Shown: positions 36,701 through 45,305 of the stretch, in pieces
How the letters are laid out: every line of letters starts with the position of its first letter
Position numbering within the stretch: the stretch's first letter is position 1
DNA from: VBDM01 sp035499735
GTDB taxonomy: Bacteria; Pseudomonadota; Gammaproteobacteria; Burkholderiales; SG8-39
Length of the DNA: 64,000 nucleotides
NCBI GenBank assembly: GCA_035499735.1
Contig: DATJYC010000049.1
Location: 124,001 to 188,000, forward strand
Reading direction: 5' to 3'
Made by a program: the position numbers and the translations under genes
The notes under the pieces: generated by a model
What the model was told of the DNA's origin: nothing
The model's database searches: none
Seen by the model: only the letters and a program-made list of their open reading frames with translations

Positions 36701-37653
36701 AGGAGCTCGCCGGCGAGATCGCCTGGCGCCCCGAGGGTTTCGGGCGCCTGATCGCGCGCCTGAAGTATTTCAGCCTGCCCGATGCCACCCCGGGCAGGGA
36801 GGAGGAGCCGCCGCCGCGCGACCTGCCGGCGCTCGATATCATCGCCGACAAGCTGATCCTGGGCGGGAACGACCTCGGCAAGCTCGAGCTCGTCGCCGTC
36901 AACAAGGCGCTCGACTGGCGCATCGAGAAGCTCGTGCTGACTGGGCCGGAGAGCACGCTCACCGCGGATGGCGTGTGGCAGAGCTGGCGGCTCCAGCCCA
37001 AGTTCAACGTCAACATCACCGGGCTCGAGGTCAACGATATCGGACGGTACCTGGAGCGGATGGGGTATCCCAAGAGCATCGACGAGGGGCGTGCGACGCT
37101 GAAGGGCAACCTCAGCTGGGCGGGAAGTCCGCAATCCATCGATTATGCGACGCTGACCGGACACCTCGACCTGAGCGCCGAGAAAGGGCAGTTTCTGAAG
37201 GCGCAGCCTGGAGCAGGGCGGCTCGTCGGAATCCTCAGCGCGCCGCTCACGCTCGATTTCCGGGAGCTCCGGGACCGGGGGTTTGCTTTTGATTCTCTGG
37301 CGACCGGCGTGGATATCAGCAACGGTACCATGACCACCAAGGACTTCCGCATGAGCGGGCCCTCGGCGCAGGTGACCATGTCGGGGCGCGTCGACGTCGT
37401 CAACGAGACACAGGACTTGTACGCGCACGTCGAGCCATCGGTCGGCGAGAGCACGGCTCTGGTCGTCGCCGCCGTGGTCAACCCGGTCTGGGGCCTGGGT
37501 GCGCTGCTGCTGCAAAAGATACTCAAGAACCCCCTAGGGCAGGTGCTCTCCTTCGAGTACCATGTCACCGGAACCTGGGCCGAGCCGAAAGTCGATCGCC
37601 TCAAGGCGGACGTGCGCGCCGTGAGGGAAGCCCCCCAGCCCTCGCTACCATGA
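33784..37653 (+). CDS. yhdP: YhdP family AsmA-like envelope protein
   Basis: 1289 residues with one N-terminal membrane segment (about 35-58), then a long beta-rich periplasmic part. The N-terminal third carries the YhdP/DUF3971 pattern (GQRITVGSIDADWQGLRPELLLGNV) and the C-terminal third an AsmA-like stretch (GNLSWAGSPQSIDYATLTGHL; GAGRLVGILSAPLTLDFRELRDRGFAFDSL). Members form hydrophobic grooves that move phospholipid to the outer membrane. The start is TTG; no ATG is in frame nearby. The order yhdP-nitrilase-tldD is conserved in proteobacteria. It overlaps the next gene as ATGA. Confidence 0.88.
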   Translation: MNQPLEKLEQLEHAIEETIDEAIPPRSGWAVAARVAAWALFALYLLFAGVLLLLRYYVLPQASQHRGDVERIASQALGQRITVGSIDADWQGLRPELLLGNVTVYDHDGRAALSLPGIEATVAWSSLVVWAPRFYSLIFERPRLEIRRDEAGKFHVAGIELHPAQGGDVGIAQWVLSQREITIRDASVSWEDKLRGAPPLELHTLNFVLRNGFLGHRFAFKAKPPADLASTLDVRGDLSGGNLGDWAAWSGRLYAELEYADLAVWRRWVDYPIDIRAGKGGVRVWVDLDGKSRSEATADVALSQVAVRLAKDAPVLDLDYLRGRLGASQRAARGFEVSGRRVMLRTDSGIEVPPADFRVLWEMAEGGSTVGGEVEANAIELAPLAKLAGYFPFSGAVRERLTGSDPRGSIHNLKATWTGEPDDPQHFDVRGSFRRLAVRAHEKIPGMSGLTGRFEANEKGGSVVLGSERVSFELPGIVADGGAQVDTLSAQITWNLAPDRLEVGFGNLSFSNADVSGTLFGSFSKPRDAGGTIDLTGNFSRVDGRAVYRYIPRLPQPVVDYLKASIRAGRSNDLKLRLKGALAQFPFDEPGTGTFQIIAKVADADFRYAEGWPAATGLTGDLIFEGKAMRILASRGELAGVQTSSVRATIPDLYHGNAHVLLEVRAEDQTADFLRFIAVSPVTGFLDGATEGMTAKGLGRLELQLDVPIGKPDAFKLSGDYQFVENEIAAGADAPPFSGVNGQIQFTESGIAVRSLTAKILGGPATLSVATRGDGTIAVSAQGTATAPQMLHFFGDNLLRHVSGAAAWQGTLTGGRGRPVTLVVQSQLVGIAADLPPPLSKAAVEPMPLRLERVIPGRSQGDLIKVWLGSAIEAYFQRRREGAQYVMERGVISVNQPAVLPDRDGMTVTGSLPYADADRWRALFGGKDPTGSSLSSAFDLKIAELDFAGRRLNDVALRAGTSGNVWIANVASKELAGEIAWRPEGFGRLIARLKYFSLPDATPGREEEPPPRDLPALDIIADKLILGGNDLGKLELVAVNKALDWRIEKLVLTGPESTLTADGVWQSWRLQPKFNVNITGLEVNDIGRYLERMGYPKSIDEGRATLKGNLSWAGSPQSIDYATLTGHLDLSAEKGQFLKAQPGAGRLVGILSAPLTLDFRELRDRGFAFDSLATGVDISNGTMTTKDFRMSGPSAQVTMSGRVDVVNETQDLYAHVEPSVGESTALVVAAVVNPVWGLGALLLQKILKNPLGQVLSFEYHVTGTWAEPKVDRLKADVRAVREAPQPSLP

Positions 37654-38477
37654 GCCCGAGCGCTCCGTATCGCGTCGCCCTTGTGCAAATGGTGTCCACG
37701 CCTGTCGTTGCGGAGAATCTGGACGCCGCGGAGGGCCTCGTGGCACAGGCGGCGGCGGGCGGGGCGAAGCTGGTGGCGCTCCCCGAGTATTTCTGCATTC
37801 TCGGGATGCGCGACACCGACAAGCTGGCCGCGCGGGAGAAGGACGGCGCCGGCCCCGTCCAGGAATTCCTGGCGGGAACGGCCAGGCGACACGGCATCTG
37901 GCTTGTTGGGGGATCGGTGCCGCTCGAGTGCGCCGACCCGGGCAAGGTGCGCAACAGCTGCCTCATCTACGACGCCGAGGGAAGGCGCGTCGCCCGCTAC
38001 GACAAGATTCACCTGTTCGGGCTGGAGCTGGGGGCCGAGCAGTTCGACGAGGGCCGGACCATCGAAGCAGGGACGGCGCCCTGCGCCATCGAGTCGCCGT
38101 TCGGGCGCATCGCCGTTTCGGTGTGCTACGACGTGCGTTTCCCCGAACTGTACCGCGCGCTCGCACCCATGGACCTCATCCTCGTGCCGTCGGCGTTCAC
38201 CGCGACCACCGGACGCGCGCACTGGGAAACGCTGCTTCGAGCCCGCGCGATCGAGAATCTCGCCTGGGTTCTGGCGCCCGCGCAGGGCGGCACCCACGCG
38301 AGCGGCCGGCAGACGCACGGGCACACCATGGTGGTCGACCCCTGGGGCAAGATCGTCGCCGAGCGCGCGACCGGAGCGGGCATCGTACTGGCCGACATCG
38401 ACCCTTCCTTCCAGTCGCAGATGCGCAGGAGCCTCCCGGCGCTCGCGCACCGCGTCATGCAGGCCCGTCGGAGCTAG
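37650..38477 (+). CDS. Nit2-like carbon-nitrogen hydrolase (omega-amidase type)
   Basis: 275 residues of the nitrilase superfamily with the Glu-Lys-Cys triad: ALPEYFCILG, YDKIHLFGLE and SVCYDVRFPELY. Close relatives are YbeM/Nit2/NitFhit proteins that hydrolyse deaminated glutathione or 2-oxoglutaramate in metabolite repair. Placed between yhdP (ATGA overlap) and tldD (34 bases). Confidence 0.88.
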   Translation: MSPSAPYRVALVQMVSTPVVAENLDAAEGLVAQAAAGGAKLVALPEYFCILGMRDTDKLAAREKDGAGPVQEFLAGTARRHGIWLVGGSVPLECADPGKVRNSCLIYDAEGRRVARYDKIHLFGLELGAEQFDEGRTIEAGTAPCAIESPFGRIAVSVCYDVRFPELYRALAPMDLILVPSAFTATTGRAHWETLLRARAIENLAWVLAPAQGGTHASGRQTHGHTMVVDPWGKIVAERATGAGIVLADIDPSFQSQMRRSLPALAHRVMQARRS

Positions 38478-38511
38478 AATATCGGGCGTATCGCCCCCAC
38501 GTTTCGGATCC

Positions 38512-39957
38512 ATGGATACCAGAGAGCAGCTCCTTTCCACGGCGCAATCCTTCTTGCTCGCCCCGCACGACCTCGAGGCAGGAAAGCTCGAAAGCGTGTT
38601 CGGCTCCCTGCTGACGCACCGGCTCGACTACGCGGACCTGTACTTCCAGTACGCGCGCAGCGAGGGCTGGAGCCTGGAGGAGGGTATCGTCAAGTCGGGC
38701 AGCTTCAGCATCGACCAGGGGGTGGGCGTGCGCGCGATCGCGGGAGAAAAAACCGCGTTCGCGTATTCCGACGAGATCAGCCTTACCGCGCTCGAAGACG
38801 CGGCCCGGGCCACGCGCGCGATCGCAGCCGGCGGCGGAGCGCGGCACCCGGTGGCGGCGCGGCCGAGCTCGGGGCTGCAGCTCTACCGCCCGATCGACCC
38901 GCTCGCATCGCTCGAGGACGCGAGGAAGGTGAAGCTTCTCGAGCGCCTGGAAAGCCTGTGCCGCGCGCGCGACCCGCGCATCATCCAGGTCATGGCGAGC
39001 CTCGCCGCAGAATACGAAGTCGTGCTCGTTGCGCGCTCGGACGGCGCACTCGCGGCAGACGTGCGGCCGCTGGTGCGCATGTCGGTGCAGGTCATCGCCG
39101 AGGAGAACGGGCGCCGCGAGCAGGGCTCCTCAGGCGGAGGCGGGCGAGGCGACTACGCGTACTTCAGCGAGCAGCGGCTGCAGGAATACGCGAACCACGC
39201 CGTGGACCAGGCAATCGTGAACCTGAGGTCGCGGCCGGCGCCCGCCGGGACGATGACGGTCGTGCTCGGGCCGGGGTGGCCGGGCGTACTGCTTCACGAG
39301 GCCATAGGCCACGGCCTGGAAGGCGACTTCAACCGCAAGGGCTCGTCGGCGTTCGCGGGCAAGATCGGCAGGAAAGTCGCGGCAAAGGGCGTCACCGTGG
39401 TCGACGACGGGACCCTGCCCGGAAGGCGCGGATCGCTGAACATCGACGATGAGGGCAACCCCACGCAGCGCAACTTCCTCATAGAGGACGGCGTGCTGCG
39501 CGGCTACATGCAGGACAGCCTGAACGCGCGCCTGATGGGCGTGCCGGTGACCGGGAACGGCCGGCGCGAATCCTTCGCGCACGTCGTAATGCCGCGAATG
39601 ACGAATACCTACATGCTGAACGGCGACAAGGATCCCGAGGAGATCATCGCTTCCGTGAAGAAGGGTCTCTACGCAGTCAACTTCGGCGGCGGACAGGTCG
39701 ACATCACGAACGGCAAGTTCGTGTTCTCGGCCTCGGAAGCGCACATGATCGAGAACGGCAAGGTCACCTATCCCGTGAAGGGCGCGACCCTGATCGGCAA
39801 CGGCCCTGATGTGCTCACGCGCGTCTCGATGATCGGCAACGACCTCGCGCTCGACACCGGGGTCGGTACCTGCGGCAAGGAGGGCCAGAGCGTTCCCGTC
39901 GGCGTGGGTCAGCCGACGCTTAGGATCGACGGCTTGACGGTGGGCGGCACGGCCTGA
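38512..39957 (+). CDS. tldD: Metalloprotease TldD
   Basis: 481 residues. The zinc site HEAIGHGLEGD (HExxxH) is present, as are the family stretches PGWPGVLLHEA, GDEGNP-type loops (NIDDEGNPTQRN) and GTCGKEGQSVPVGVGQP near the C-terminus. TldD acts with PmbA/TldE as a heterodimer that degrades unfolded peptides and matures peptide antibiotics; no pmbA is in this window. Length matches E. coli TldD (481). Confidence 0.95.
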   Translation: MDTREQLLSTAQSFLLAPHDLEAGKLESVFGSLLTHRLDYADLYFQYARSEGWSLEEGIVKSGSFSIDQGVGVRAIAGEKTAFAYSDEISLTALEDAARATRAIAAGGGARHPVAARPSSGLQLYRPIDPLASLEDARKVKLLERLESLCRARDPRIIQVMASLAAEYEVVLVARSDGALAADVRPLVRMSVQVIAEENGRREQGSSGGGGRGDYAYFSEQRLQEYANHAVDQAIVNLRSRPAPAGTMTVVLGPGWPGVLLHEAIGHGLEGDFNRKGSSAFAGKIGRKVAAKGVTVVDDGTLPGRRGSLNIDDEGNPTQRNFLIEDGVLRGYMQDSLNARLMGVPVTGNGRRESFAHVVMPRMTNTYMLNGDKDPEEIIASVKKGLYAVNFGGGQVDITNGKFVFSASEAHMIENGKVTYPVKGATLIGNGPDVLTRVSMIGNDLALDTGVGTCGKEGQSVPVGVGQPTLRIDGLTVGGTA

Positions 39958-40003
39958 CACGTCGCGGTCGCGGATTTCACCTGCTCGAAGCGCTCGGCGC
40001 GCC

Positions 40004-41161
40004 ATGGCTGACATCGAACTCATGTCCGGACAGGTCCTGTTCCAGGAAGGCGCGGCCAGCCGGCATATCTACCGCGTCGTTTCAGGCGAGATCGAAGTCA
40101 GCCGTCGGATGGGGGACGGCGTTGCCGTCCTGGGGCGCGTCGGGTCCGGGAGCTTCGTCGGCGAGATGGGCACTCTGGTGTGGGCGCCCCGCAGCGGCAC
40201 GGCGCGGGCCGTCTCGGACACGGTTCTGAGACGCTACCGCCGCAGCGAGTTTCTCGCGGAAATCGTCCGCGACCCGGATCTCTCGGCGCAGGTGCTCAAC
40301 GGCCTGAGCCTTCGTTCGCGCGCGCAGATTGAGTTTCTGCGCGGCGCGCCGGCGCCGAGCAGGCGCGCGTCGGGTCTCCAACGCTTCATCGAGGCATTGC
40401 GCTCGCTCCTCAAGCGGGCGCCGCACCAGGGCGCGCTGCGCGTCGCCATCGAGAGATCCGGATTCACGCGCTGCGAATTCGAGCCGGGATGCGCCCTGTT
40501 CGAGGAAGGCTCGCCATCCGACAGCGTCTTCTGGATCGAGTCCGGTCGGGTCCTCGTCCGCACCCGGGACAACAGCGGAGCCGACCGGCGCGCAGGGCAC
40601 GCCCGAGCCGGCGAATTTCTCGGCGAGATGGGAGTGCTCGAGTCGCTGCCCCGCTCGGCCACCGCGATCGCCGCCGCGGAGGTGGCGGCCTACAGGATGT
40701 CCCCCGAGGAGTTCAGCGCGCTGCTGCGGCGCTCGCCCGCCGCGGTGCTCACTGTGATCGACGCGCTTTGCGAGCGCGCGCGACGCACCCACAGGCGCAG
40801 CGCCGCCTGGGACGGCCGTGCCGGCAACCTGCTCGATGCCCTGCGTACCGTGGACAGCATGGCGCAGCTGGCCGAGCAGCGGCTCGTGGACGAGGCGCAC
40901 CGCGTCCGCGCCTACGTCGCGGTACAGTGGGGACGCGGGAAAGCCATGACCGCGACCTACCACAAGTACCTGCGGGGCGCGGCCACCCGCGAGGAGATGG
41001 AGCAGGCGAACGCGGTGCTGCGCGACTACCTCAAGATCGCGGGCCTCGGCACCCTGCTCATCCTGCCCGGCGCGCCCGTCACCATTCCCCTGGTCGCGAA
41101 GCTCGGCAAAGCGCTCGGCGTCGACATCTTCCCGAAGGACGTGGAAGCGGAGACGAACTGA
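40004..41161 (+). CDS. Protein with two cyclic-nucleotide-binding domains and LETM1-like tail
   Basis: 385 residues. Two CNB domains (about 5-100 and 155-260) each show the phosphate cassette region (GSFVGEMGTL; GEFLGEMGVL). Neither has the clear Arg that contacts the cyclic phosphate, so ligand binding is uncertain. The final 80 residues (ATYHKYLRGAATREEM... LGTLLILPGAPVTIPLVAKLGKALGVDIFPK) resemble the LETM1/ribosome-binding fold known from mitochondria. No HTH is seen, so it is not a Crp-type regulator. I do not recognise the full architecture. It follows tldD by 46 bases. Confidence 0.7.
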   Translation: MADIELMSGQVLFQEGAASRHIYRVVSGEIEVSRRMGDGVAVLGRVGSGSFVGEMGTLVWAPRSGTARAVSDTVLRRYRRSEFLAEIVRDPDLSAQVLNGLSLRSRAQIEFLRGAPAPSRRASGLQRFIEALRSLLKRAPHQGALRVAIERSGFTRCEFEPGCALFEEGSPSDSVFWIESGRVLVRTRDNSGADRRAGHARAGEFLGEMGVLESLPRSATAIAAAEVAAYRMSPEEFSALLRRSPAAVLTVIDALCERARRTHRRSAAWDGRAGNLLDALRTVDSMAQLAEQRLVDEAHRVRAYVAVQWGRGKAMTATYHKYLRGAATREEMEQANAVLRDYLKIAGLGTLLILPGAPVTIPLVAKLGKALGVDIFPKDVEAETN

Positions 41162-41162
41162 C

Positions 41163-42785
41163 TCAGATGTCCGTCCGCCGGCGCCGATCCTGCCTGCGGC
41201 GGTTGCCATCGAGAACGGACGCGTCGCCGGACCGCTGCTCGGCGCCGGTCGCGACGTCCCGGCGGTCCCGGCCCCTGCGGCGATCAACGAAAGCGGCCTT
41301 CTGCCCCGCCTTCAGCGCGGCAAGCCAGCGAATTCCCTCGCGATCGATGTAGTAGCACTCGGAGAAATCGATGACCACCTCTTCCGTGCCTGCGAGAGCT
41401 CTGTGATACATGGACTCGATCACCGGAAGCGAGCCGTAGTAGATGTTGCCCCGGATCTTCAGGACGTTGCCGCGCAGGCTGATGTCGGGATGCGCCTGCT
41501 GCCACTTGGAATAGGCGATGGCAAGCGCCGAGCCGACGAGAACGGCCTCGAAGAGATCGAGGAAAAGAACCGAGAGGAAGGACGCCATGAACACGGTTGC
41601 TTCGTGCCGGCTCTGGAGGTGCGGCTTGATGTCTTCCCAGTTGATCATATTGGCGCCGAGCAGCACGATGATCCCTGCCATCGCGGGCATGGGTATGACC
41701 GCGATCGCCCTGGCGAGAAACACCACCAGCAGCAGCAGCCACAGCGCGGAGCTAGCAATCGCGATACGGCTGTGTATCCCCAGCTTGTTCACGAGCCACA
41801 TGCGGTTGAAAGACGCGCAGGTGGGCAGCGAGGATAGAAACGGCAGAAGGCAGTTGGAGACGGCATCGGAGAAAATGGCTTTGCGGCTGTCCGTAAAGCC
41901 GCCGACCTTGCGGCTCATGCGGCGCATGGCCGCCACCGTCTGAAACAGCCCGAGCAGGGCCAGTGTCAGGGCGCCGGGGAGGATGGAGATGACATCCGGC
42001 ATCGACTCCTGATTGAACAGCGGCATTGACGGCAGTACGAAGCCGATGGAAGACAGGTTGCCAATCTGCTCGATCAGCGTGTTCTGTAGTCCCAGCGTCG
42101 CGTTCAGGTACTGCGAGTAGAGCGTGCCGGCCGCGATGCCGAAAAGGATCGCCCAGTTTCGCAGCCGCTCGAACTGCTGGACGACGACGCAGGTCAGCAG
42201 CGTGACGAGCCCGATCTGGATCGCGTAAAGGTTGCCGATCTCCAGCAATGCGAGAAGCGACTGCCAGGCGATCCACAGCGGCCACTCCACCTCGGTGTTG
42301 AGCGGCAACCCGGCGAACGTGGTCAGCGACCGGAAGATCAGGATCAGGCCGATGCCGCAGATCATGCCGTTGATCACGGGCTCGCTGATGAGGTCCAGCA
42401 TGCGGCCCAGGGGACGGACGAGGTAGAACATCAGCTGGATCAGCCCGGCCATGAGGCCCAGGGTGAGCGCGAGGCCCATGTATTCCGCGCCGAACGGCGG
42501 GGCCGTGGGTAGCAGGGTGACCCCGATCGAGGCCGACATGGCGGTATTGGGTCCTCCGTGGAAGACCCGCGACGGGTTGAGCAGGCTGCAGAACAGCACG
42601 CCCCAGATGGCGGCATAGATGCCGAAGTGCGGAGGCACGCCGGCAAGGGTGACGGAAAAGGCCACCGCCTGCGGCAGCGTCACCAGAGCCAGGGTCAGGC
42701 CGACCACCAGATTGCGGCTTAGCCCGGGCCAGCGCTCGACGACGAAGGCCCGGTATTTTCCCGCAAGCGCCGCCGACTTCATCAT
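41163..42785 (-). CDS. SulP-family anion transporter with shortened STAS domain and Arg-rich tail
   Basis: 540 residues. The SulP membrane domain (about 20-440) has GLTLALVTLPQAVAFS, the PNTAMSASIG substrate region and TCASFNRMW. A STAS domain begins near 450 (VLKIRGNIYYGS) and reaches VIDFSECYYIDREGIRWLAAL, then stops short. It is followed by about 40 residues with two arginine clusters (DRRRGRDRRD; NRRRQDRRRR). SulP proteins carry sulfate, bicarbonate or other anions. It is the last gene of the six-gene operon, overlapping the dihaem cytochrome gene as ATGA. Substrate unknown; an oxidised sulfur anion would fit its neighbours. Confidence 0.85.
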   Translation of the reverse strand: MMKSAALAGKYRAFVVERWPGLSRNLVVGLTLALVTLPQAVAFSVTLAGVPPHFGIYAAIWGVLFCSLLNPSRVFHGGPNTAMSASIGVTLLPTAPPFGAEYMGLALTLGLMAGLIQLMFYLVRPLGRMLDLISEPVINGMICGIGLILIFRSLTTFAGLPLNTEVEWPLWIAWQSLLALLEIGNLYAIQIGLVTLLTCVVVQQFERLRNWAILFGIAAGTLYSQYLNATLGLQNTLIEQIGNLSSIGFVLPSMPLFNQESMPDVISILPGALTLALLGLFQTVAAMRRMSRKVGGFTDSRKAIFSDAVSNCLLPFLSSLPTCASFNRMWLVNKLGIHSRIAIASSALWLLLLVVFLARAIAVIPMPAMAGIIVLLGANMINWEDIKPHLQSRHEATVFMASFLSVLFLDLFEAVLVGSALAIAYSKWQQAHPDISLRGNVLKIRGNIYYGSLPVIESMYHRALAGTEEVVIDFSECYYIDREGIRWLAALKAGQKAAFVDRRRGRDRRDVATGAEQRSGDASVLDGNRRRQDRRRRTDI

Positions 42786-43879
42786 CGGCCCTGTTCTGGC
42801 CCCGCCCGGGGTTCGTCGCCGCGCGCCGATCCGCTCATCCGCAGCAGGGGAGGCAGGACCTTCATCAGGATCTGCTGGACGAGCGCGACGACAGGCCCCT
42901 GTCGGTCGCCCGCAGGCCTGGGCAGGTTGCTGAGGTAGTAGGCGATATCGCGGCATTCCTGGTTGGGCAAGGTGTTCTCCTTCCCCAGGGGCATATTCCG
43001 GCAGATGAACCCGGGGAGGATCGTCGAGACGTAATAGAAATAGTTGCGCGACTGCATGTTCCAGGCATTGGGCCCGGCGATCGCGGGCGCCACGAGATGG
43101 CCCTCTGCGTCCACCACGCCGAAGGCCTGGGGGCCGTGGCAGCTGGCACACTTGTGCTTGTAGAGCGCTTCGCCGCGAACATAATCGTCGCCCTGCTTGG
43201 GCGTGGCGGACGCGGGAATCTCGTCGATACCCTGCTCGTCGTAGCGGTTGCCTATCTTCATGTCCAGCGCGGCCGAGAGGAAGCGGCTATAGGACGTGAC
43301 GTCGCGTATGACGTCATCGGCGATGTTGGGCTTGTAGCCGTTGGACGAGTTGATGTAGCACTGCATCTGCCGCAGCTCGAAGGGCAGCAGCAGCCCGGTA
43401 AAACGGTCGTACATGTCCGCCATCGTCCACGAGGCGCCGAGATTCAGCGAGCCGACCAGCCGGTTGCCTGCCGGATCCTGCTTGTCCCCGATGCTCTGGT
43501 GGCAGTGCCGGCACGCCGTATGGGAACCGCGGATGAACCGCTTGGCATTCCAGCGCTCGTGGTCGGGATCGCTGGCTAGGCGCCCCTGGGTGTCATCGAT
43601 GATGTTGCACCCGCGCTGGATGGCGCGAACATCGTCGTCGGAGTAGCCGCGTGCAGTGACCTTTGCGCCGGTGCGCTGCAGGACGTAGGGGGACTGGTAG
43701 ACCTCGCCGCTCTCGAGGCCGTAGCGCGCGAGCTTTTCGGTGCAGGCCGGCGTCAGCGAGACCTCCGCGTGCCGGATGGCTTCCCTTTGGGCGTGTTCGT
43801 AGGTCGCCAGGAGGTAAAGTCCTCCGCAGGCGATTGCCAGCACCAGAAGCTTCATGAGTCTTTCGGCGAGCATGGACAT
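42782..43879 (-). CDS. Dihaem cytochrome c, TsdA-like
   Basis: 365 residues with an N-terminal membrane anchor or signal (about 9-26). Haem motifs are CRHCH at 123-127 and CASCH at 244-248. Haem 1 is followed by MQCYINSSNGYKPN (Cys174), matching the C...S-NG pattern that supplies the unusual Cys ligand in thiosulfate dehydrogenase TsdA. Haem 2 is followed by RNMPLG (Met296) as a normal distal ligand. TsdA interconverts thiosulfate and tetrathionate; the substrate here is inferred only. Starts at residues 3 and 9 are also possible. It begins three bases after the monohaem cytochrome gene. Confidence 0.8.
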   Translation of the reverse strand: MSMLAERLMKLLVLAIACGGLYLLATYEHAQREAIRHAEVSLTPACTEKLARYGLESGEVYQSPYVLQRTGAKVTARGYSDDDVRAIQRGCNIIDDTQGRLASDPDHERWNAKRFIRGSHTACRHCHQSIGDKQDPAGNRLVGSLNLGASWTMADMYDRFTGLLLPFELRQMQCYINSSNGYKPNIADDVIRDVTSYSRFLSAALDMKIGNRYDEQGIDEIPASATPKQGDDYVRGEALYKHKCASCHGPQAFGVVDAEGHLVAPAIAGPNAWNMQSRNYFYYVSTILPGFICRNMPLGKENTLPNQECRDIAYYLSNLPRPAGDRQGPVVALVQQILMKVLPPLLRMSGSARGDEPRAGPEQGR

Positions 43880-43882
43880 AGG

Positions 43883-44437
43883 CTATTTGGCTTTCCTCAG
43901 GGCGCCTTCGCTGAGCTGCAGGTGATGCGAGACCGTGCGTGCGAAAAGGCGAATGTCGCGGACCGCAGGCTCGTAGATGGTTGGCACGAAGCCGTTCATC
44001 GGGCCGGCGTAGCAACGCCTCACCCTGTCCTCGAAGGACAGTCGAATTCCAAGCTTGGGGTCGACGCGGTCGGAGTTGACGAAGGCATAGGCCATATCCT
44101 CCGCCGTATGACAGGAGCCGCAGGCGTTGACGCGGTCGCCGGCGGTCTTGCGTGTGAAGCGCGGCGCGTATTTGTAAGTGTAGAAGACGAGGTTGTATCC
44201 GCTCTGGACCGCGCGCACGAACTGGCCGTCATCTCCGAAGTAGCTGACCCCGTACTCGGCGCTGAACTTCTCCCATCCGGGCTCCGACGACACTTCAGAG
44301 CGAAACGTTTGCACGCCCGACCCCAGATGCGCCCAGAGAACGAAGGCGACAATCAGTCCGACGACCGCGAACACCCCGCGCCGCGTCGGCTCCACGGACC
44401 CTTCGCGCTCCGTCTCCGTCGCCTCGTCCATAGCCAT
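43883..44437 (-). CDS. Membrane-anchored monohaem cytochrome c with TsdA/SoxA-like Cys motif
   Basis: 184 residues: a short cytosolic start, one membrane segment (about 21-38), then a periplasmic domain with a single CGSCH (106-110). Downstream, RRCYAGPMNGFVPTIYEPAVRDI (Cys142) parallels the Cys region of the adjacent dihaem protein, so this is a homologue of its first haem domain. A Cys-ligated haem is expected if the analogy holds. The ATG at 44437 follows the binding-protein stop by ten bases; an upstream frame lacks a ribosome site. Confidence 0.78.
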   Translation of the reverse strand: MAMDEATETEREGSVEPTRRGVFAVVGLIVAFVLWAHLGSGVQTFRSEVSSEPGWEKFSAEYGVSYFGDDGQFVRAVQSGYNLVFYTYKYAPRFTRKTAGDRVNACGSCHTAEDMAYAFVNSDRVDPKLGIRLSFEDRVRRCYAGPMNGFVPTIYEPAVRDIRLFARTVSHHLQLSEGALRKAK

Positions 44438-44447
44438 GGTTCTAGGT

Positions 44448-45305
44448 CTACCGCGCGATGCCTTCCGCACCGAAGACCGCGGTCGTCATGCGGCGATGGG
44501 GCTCGTAGTCTCGGTCTCCCGCTCTCCCGAGCTTGGTCGTTCCGGCGGCCTTGAGCACCTCGCGGCCGGCAGCGCTATTGCCGAGGTCCACCAGGACTGC
44601 CTGGACCTCCTGGCGCAGCTTTGCCGGCATGGAGCGCTTCACGGCCCACGGCAGGAAAAGCAACGGCTCAGTCGACGCCAGGACTCTGAGTTGCTGCGTG
44701 TCAATCGCCTTCCTCACCACCGGGAGGTCGACGAGAATGTCTCCGCCGCCGGCGGCATCGGCCTGCTTGTGGTAGAGAGCGATCAGTGCATTCGGGGGGT
44801 TGACCGCGAGCTCGGTCTTGAAATCCCCTTCCTTCAGCCCGGCCCGCATGAGCAAATACCGCGGGGCGATATAGCTGAGCATCGCGTCCCTGCCGCCGCC
44901 GAAGATGATCGTGCGCCCGCGCAGCTGGGATACCTTGGTGATGCCGCTGTCCTTGCGCACGTAGAGCGCGCCTGCGACCGCGTCCTTGCCGAACTCCTGG
45001 CTGTGGGCGATCACCTGATAGCTCTGGGCCGAGCGGATGAAGTGGTACTGGTTGTAGTGGACGATGTCGTAGCGCCGGCTGGTGACTCCTTCCCAGAAGG
45101 AGTCGAAATCCTTGGACGTGAGGAGCGCGACTTTGCGGCCGAGCTTCTCGCCCAGGTAGTTGGCGAGAGGTGAGAACTTCGTGATCGTTTCGGTGGCCTT
45201 GTACCGCGGGAAGATCCCCATGGTCAAAGAATCGTCCGCGGCGTGGACGACGGGCGCCACTGCGGCCATCGCGATCAACCCGAGCGCGGGGATGAATCGA
45301 TTCAT
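44448..45305 (-). CDS. PhnD-like phosphate/phosphonate-type binding protein (copy 2)
   Basis: 285 residues with a signal peptide (ending VVHAA at about 23). It belongs to the PhnD/SsuA/transferrin superfamily: LTMGIFPRYKATETI, SRRYDIVHYNQYHFI, GRTIIFGGGRDAMLSYIAPRYLL and YHKQADAAGGG. It is closely similar to the gene just upstream over most of its length, but differs in the first 60 residues and the last 50. No ABC ATPase or permease is nearby, so a role as sensor or redox partner rather than as a transporter subunit is likely. The ATG overlaps the stop of copy 1 (ATGA). Confidence 0.85.
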   Translation of the reverse strand: MNRFIPALGLIAMAAVAPVVHAADDSLTMGIFPRYKATETITKFSPLANYLGEKLGRKVALLTSKDFDSFWEGVTSRRYDIVHYNQYHFIRSAQSYQVIAHSQEFGKDAVAGALYVRKDSGITKVSQLRGRTIIFGGGRDAMLSYIAPRYLLMRAGLKEGDFKTELAVNPPNALIALYHKQADAAGGGDILVDLPVVRKAIDTQQLRVLASTEPLLFLPWAVKRSMPAKLRQEVQAVLVDLGNSAAGREVLKAAGTTKLGRAGDRDYEPHRRMTTAVFGAEGIAR

